NCBI RefSeq assembly: GCF_900110885.1
Contig: NZ_FOFJ01000039.1
Coordinates: forward strand, 1-36,219
From: Azotobacter beijerinckii
GTDB lineage: Bacteria; Pseudomonadota; Gammaproteobacteria; Pseudomonadales; Pseudomonadaceae
Reading direction: 5' to 3'
DNA: 36,219 nt
The notes below the pieces were generated by a model that was not told where the DNA came from, did no database searches, and saw nothing but the letters and a program-made list of their open reading frames with translations. Positions 33,815 to 36,219 of the stretch are shown in pieces. The first letter of the stretch is position 1. Every line of letters starts with the position of its first letter. The position numbers were made by a program, and so were the translations under genes.

Positions 33815-33882
33815 GGCAGAAAGGTCAGCTTTTCGGGGCGCAAAGCTTACCGGAAACTATTCCGGGTGACCACGCAACCCGA

Positions 33883-33911
33883 TTGACCCAACCCGCCCGC
33901 CTCCCTATACT
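33883..33911 (+). promoter_or_regulatory. tRNA-Leu promoter
   Basis: TTGACC (33883-33888, 5 of 6) and TATACT (33906-33911, 5 of 6) are separated by exactly 17 bases. The GC-rich discriminator that follows (GCGCCGCC) is typical of stable RNA promoters under stringent control. Confidence 0.85.
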
Positions 33912-33924
33912 GCGCCGCCATTGT

Positions 33925-34011
33925 GCCTCGGTGGCGGAATCGGTAGACGCGGCGGATTCAAAATCCGTTTCTGGCGACAGAGTGAGAGTTCGAGTCTCTC
34001 CCGGGGCACCA
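33925..34011 (+). tRNA. tRNA-Leu (anticodon CAA)
   Basis: An 87-base type II tRNA with CCA encoded. The acceptor stem pairs GCCTCGG with CCGGGGC (one G-U pair). The anticodon stem GCGGA/TCCGT encloses the loop TTCAAAA, so the anticodon is CAA, reading UUG. A long variable arm follows, and the T arm is GAGAG/CTCTC around TTCGAGT. Confidence 0.96.
33989..34011 (+). other. Probable attachment site at the tRNA-Leu 3' end
   Basis: The T loop, T stem and acceptor end of the tRNA are the usual crossover region for integrases of the type encoded at 34602, which lies downstream in the same direction. The tRNA is intact, as expected when the element restores it. The matching copy at the far end would lie outside the window and I see none inside. 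Confidence 0.5.
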
Positions 34012-34053
34012 CACCATTATCCCAAGCGTTGCCAAACGCACCGGGAACCCCAG

Positions 34054-34079
34054 AAAACCGGCCTCTGAGCCGGTTTTTT
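34054..34079 (+). terminator. Terminator after tRNA-Leu
   Basis: AAAACCGGC at 34054-34062 pairs with GCCGGTTTT at 34069-34077 around a 6-base loop and ends in a run of six T. This is a clear intrinsic terminator. Confidence 0.9.
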
Positions 34080-34173
34080 GTTGTCTATGCTTCCCATACC
34101 TTCCCTTGTAAGCCCAAACAATTGGGGGCCTAATTGGTGGCCTCTGAGTTCGGTCAAGGAAAAGGCCCCCACA

Positions 34174-34621
34174 ATGGACGCAAAACCAGACGCTGCAAGC
34201 CTTGCAGCGGCACCCGCGAAATCGAAGCCGTACAAGATCACGATTGGCCAAGGGCTTGCCCTGCTGGTAAACCCGAGCGACTCCAAGCAATGGCGCTTCC
34301 GTTATCGCTTCGGTGGGGTAGCCAAGAGCCTGAGCATGGGAGCCTGCCGTGTCGCTGGAGCAGGCCATCCAAGCCCGTGACGAAGCCCGCACCATGGTCA
34401 CGGCTGGCAACGATCCAAGCGAAGTCCGCAAGACAGAACGGGCAGCGCGCCAAGCACAACGGGCAAGGGCAAAAGCCTTTCGCCTGGTGCTGACCCTGGA
34501 CAACGCCCTGACCATCGAAACGCCCAACCAGATACTGCGCCTGACGCCGGAGCAGACCGCCGCCGTCCGCGCCTTCCTGCTGGCTGCCGATCCGGAGAGC
34601 AATGGCTATGCCCCTGACTGA
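34174..34621 (+). pseudogene. Frameshifted gene for an integrase arm-domain-only protein
   Basis: The frame from ATG 34174 encodes SKPYKITIGQGLALLVNP, then KQWRFRYRFGGVAKSLSMGA, the arm-DNA-binding (DUF4102-type) fold found at the start of P4-like integrases. After about residue 57 the homology jumps to another frame, continuing as VSLEQAIQARDEARTMVTAG and ending at TGA 34619-34621. The break lies near 34342-34352; comparing with the usual GAYPAVSL suggests loss of five bases between two CCT copies. Joined, it would give about 150 residues: the arm domain plus a basic stretch (KTERAARQAQRARAKAF) and a unique tail, with no catalytic domain. The end overlaps the integrase start, implying that the two were coupled. 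It could have been an excisionase-like partner or a decoy for arm sites; that is inference. Confidence 0.7.
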
Positions 34622-35807
34622 CAGTGCCATCAAGATCGCCAAGCCCAAAGAGAAGCCCTACAAGCTGAGCGACGCCCAAGGGCTGTACCTGGAAATCACT
34701 CCGAACGGCTCCAAGCTGTGGCGGCTCAAGTATCGGGTGGCCGGCAAGGAGAAAAAGCTCGCCCTGGGCGCCTACCCTGCTGTCAGCCTACAGAAAGCCC
34801 GCCAACTGCTGGCCGAGGGCAAAGACCCCGGCGCCGAGCGCCAGGCCGACAAGGAGGCCCAGCAGAGCAACGGCCTGACCTTCGAGACGCTGGCGCGGGA
34901 GTGGCATGCCTACCGGGCGCCGCGCTGGGCGAAGTCCACCGCCGACAAGACCGCCGCCTATCTGGCGTCGGACCTGCTGCCCGCCCTGGGGAAGCGTCCG
35001 GTGAAGGCGATCACCCGCCCCGAGCTGGTGGAGCTGCTGCGCGGGATCGAGGACCGCGGCGCGCACAACGTCGCCAAGAAATGCCGCCAGTGGCTGAGCC
35101 AGATATTTCGCTTCGGGCTGGCCAAGGGCAGCGTAAACACCAACCCGGCCACCGATCTGGACGTAGTGGCGGCCCATGCGCCGGCCACTCGCCATCACCC
35201 ACACGTCACCTTTGCCGAGTTACCCGAGCTGCTGGGCAAGATCGAGAGCGCCAGCATCAACGTCCTAACCCGCCACGCCATTCGCCTGCTGGTGCTGACC
35301 GGAGTTCGCCCGGGTGAGCTGCGCGCCGCCCCCTGGCCAGAGCTCGACCTCGAGGCCGCCGTCTGGACGATCCCGAAAGAGCGCATGAAGGCCCGCCGCC
35401 CGCATGTAGTCCCCCTGCCCCGCCAGGCCGTGGCCATCCTGCGCCAGCTGCAAGAGATCACCGGGGGCTACGCGCTGGTCTTCGCCGGTCGCAACAACAG
35501 CGCCCGCCCGATGAGCGAGAACACGGTGAACAAGGCCCTGGCCGATGCCGGCTACCGGGGCCGCCAGACCGGCCACGGCTTCCGCCACCTGCTGAGTACC
35601 GAACTCAACAGCCGCGGTTACAACCGGGACTGGATCGAGCGCCAGCTCGCCCACGGCGATGCCGACGAGATGCGCGACACCTACAACCACGCCACCTACC
35701 TGGAGCAGCGCCGGGACATGATGCAAGCCTGGGCCGACTCGATAGACGCGCTGTGTGCTGGCGCCAACGTGGTGAGCATCAAGATGTCAACGCCGACTGA
35801 AAACTGA
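34602..35807 (+). CDS. P4-type tyrosine recombinase/integrase
   Basis: A 401-residue site-specific recombinase of the P4/CP4-57 integrase type. Residues 1-85 form the arm-DNA-binding domain, about 92-190 the core-binding domain, and the rest the catalytic domain. All catalytic residues are visible: R236 (TGVRPGEL), K263 (RMKARRPHVVPL), H325 and R328 (GHGFRHL), H351 (LAHGD) and the nucleophile Y366 (NHATYLEQRR). The start is ATG 34602 (GGAG four bases upstream) or ATG 34608 (ten bases upstream). It lies downstream of tRNA-Leu in the same direction, as integrases of islands inserted there usually do. The arm domain seems to lack about seven residues before LLAEGKDPG. Its stop codon lies within a stretch that looks like an IS21-type end, so the last few residues may not be original. 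Confidence 0.92.
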   Translation: MAMPLTDSAIKIAKPKEKPYKLSDAQGLYLEITPNGSKLWRLKYRVAGKEKKLALGAYPAVSLQKARQLLAEGKDPGAERQADKEAQQSNGLTFETLAREWHAYRAPRWAKSTADKTAAYLASDLLPALGKRPVKAITRPELVELLRGIEDRGAHNVAKKCRQWLSQIFRFGLAKGSVNTNPATDLDVVAAHAPATRHHPHVTFAELPELLGKIESASINVLTRHAIRLLVLTGVRPGELRAAPWPELDLEAAVWTIPKERMKARRPHVVPLPRQAVAILRQLQEITGGYALVFAGRNNSARPMSENTVNKALADAGYRGRQTGHGFRHLLSTELNSRGYNRDWIERQLAHGDADEMRDTYNHATYLEQRRDMMQAWADSIDALCAGANVVSIKMSTPTEN

Positions 35808-35850
35808 CCCACTTTGGCCCTCATTTGCCGAAGTAATAATGACCCACCTG
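35798..35850. mobile_element. Possible IS21-type terminus remnant
   Basis: Starting with TGAAAACTGACCCACTTT and repeating TGACCCAC at about 35840, this stretch resembles the ends of IS21-family elements, which begin with TG and carry spaced GTGGGTCA repeats. No istA or istB gene is present in the window. The integrase stop codon lies inside it. Confidence 0.4.
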
Positions 35851-35876
35851 GATCACTCGGGTTTACGGTTCTGGCG

Positions 35877-36219
35877 CAGGGCTATCGCACGAAGCCAAGC
35901 ATTCTCATTTGAGTCCCAGAAGCTCGGCCCGATAGTCATCCGAGGTGTTGGCGATGAGCCGACGAGTCTTGAGGCTGCCCTTGCGCTGGCTCGGGTCCAG
36001 GCGGAGCAGGTTCAGCGCCAGTCGCTTCAGCGTCGCCAGGTTATGGGCCGCATGGGCGGTACGCGCGCGCATCAGGTCATCGGCAAACACCACGTCCAGG
36101 CACCAGTGCACGCGGTTCTCGATGCCCCAATGCTGGCGGATCGCCGATGCCAGTCGCTCGGCATCCGGCACCAGGCTGCTGATGTAGTAACGCCGCTCAT
36201 GCGAAACCTTGCCCTGCAG
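35877..36219 (-). mobile_element. ISAs1-family insertion sequence, truncated by the window edge
   Basis: The probable terminal inverted repeat begins near CAGGGCTATCGCACGAAGCC at 35877, 28 bases past the transposase stop on the minus strand. The rest of the element lies beyond the right edge, so target duplications cannot be checked. Confidence 0.7.
35905..36219 (-). CDS. ISAs1-family transposase, C-terminal part
   Basis: About 104 residues read from the right edge to TGA 35905-35907. The stretch HERRYYISSLVPDAERLASA, then HWGIENRVHWCLDVVFADD and HAAHNLATLKRLALNLLR, is typical of the C-terminal end of ISAs1-family DDE transposases, with the catalytic glutamate in HWGIEN. The frame is open to the edge without stops, so the copy may be intact beyond the window. 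Confidence 0.9.
   Translation of the reverse strand: MQGKVSHERRYYISSLVPDAERLASAIRQHWGIENRVHWCLDVVFADDLMRARTAHAAHNLATLKRLALNLLRLDPSQRKGSLKTRRLIANTSDDYRAELLGLK

Noticed and set aside
33815..33880. preQ1 riboswitch upstream of queA
   Set aside because: Only a simple 6-bp hairpin is visible; there is no sign of the conserved A-rich tail and pseudoknot, and preQ1 switches normally control precursor synthesis or transport genes.

Overview
The window is high-GC chromosomal DNA from a gammaproteobacterium of the Pseudomonadaceae. Three things point there: a class II LeuA of about 557 residues, an OprD-type porin, and the gene order typical of Pseudomonas (der-bamB-yfgM-hisS-ispG-rodZ-pilF-rlmN-ndk, the isc cluster, suhB, secFD-yajC-tgt-queA-tRNA-Leu). 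The IscS and IscU sequences resemble Azotobacter vinelandii as I remember it, so Azotobacter or a close relative is my best guess. No database was consulted.

Layout. (1) Positions 1-2000 hold the start of an OprD-family porin and a lone sulfonate-type ABC binding protein, both on the minus strand and separated by a 588-base non-coding stretch. (2) Positions 2000-10270 hold leuA behind an AT-rich leader, a secreted endonuclease I, a YjdF-like membrane protein, a flavin reductase, a small TTG-start protein, a secreted protein with 22-residue charged repeats, an omega-amidase/aminotransferase pair, and a coiled-coil membrane protein ending in a double zinc ribbon. REP-like palindromes lie at 4090 and 7819. 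(3) Positions 10310-19000 carry a minus-strand housekeeping run: rlmN, pilF, rodZ, ispG, hisS, yfgM and bamB are nearly contiguous, then two hairpins precede der. (4) Positions 19025-25100 carry ndk and the complete iron-sulfur assembly operon iscR-S-U-A-hscB-hscA-fdx-iscX, which starts at a recognisable IscR-type site and ends at a strong terminator. cysE and trmJ lie just upstream, which puts cysteine supply next to the cysteine desulfurase. (5) Positions 26876-33814 carry suhB, a glycine-zipper envelope protein, and a minus-strand run queA-tgt-yajC-secD-secF, which combines queuosine tRNA modification with the auxiliary Sec translocase. (6) A tRNA-Leu(CAA) at 33925 is followed in the same direction by an integrase and marks the edge of a probable genomic island. 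The island edge is damaged: an integrase-arm-domain gene is frameshifted, the integrase appears to lack a few arm-domain residues, an IS21-like terminus may supply the integrase stop codon, and an ISAs1-family transposase runs off the window.

Most of the window is conserved core genome. The least ordinary parts are the decayed integrase-arm gene and the IS pile-up after the tRNA, the 22-residue-repeat secreted protein, the ndk promoter nested in the isc terminator, the leuA leader, and the G-rich region upstream of the porin. I found no CRISPR array, toxin-antitoxin pair, defence system or biosynthetic cluster.
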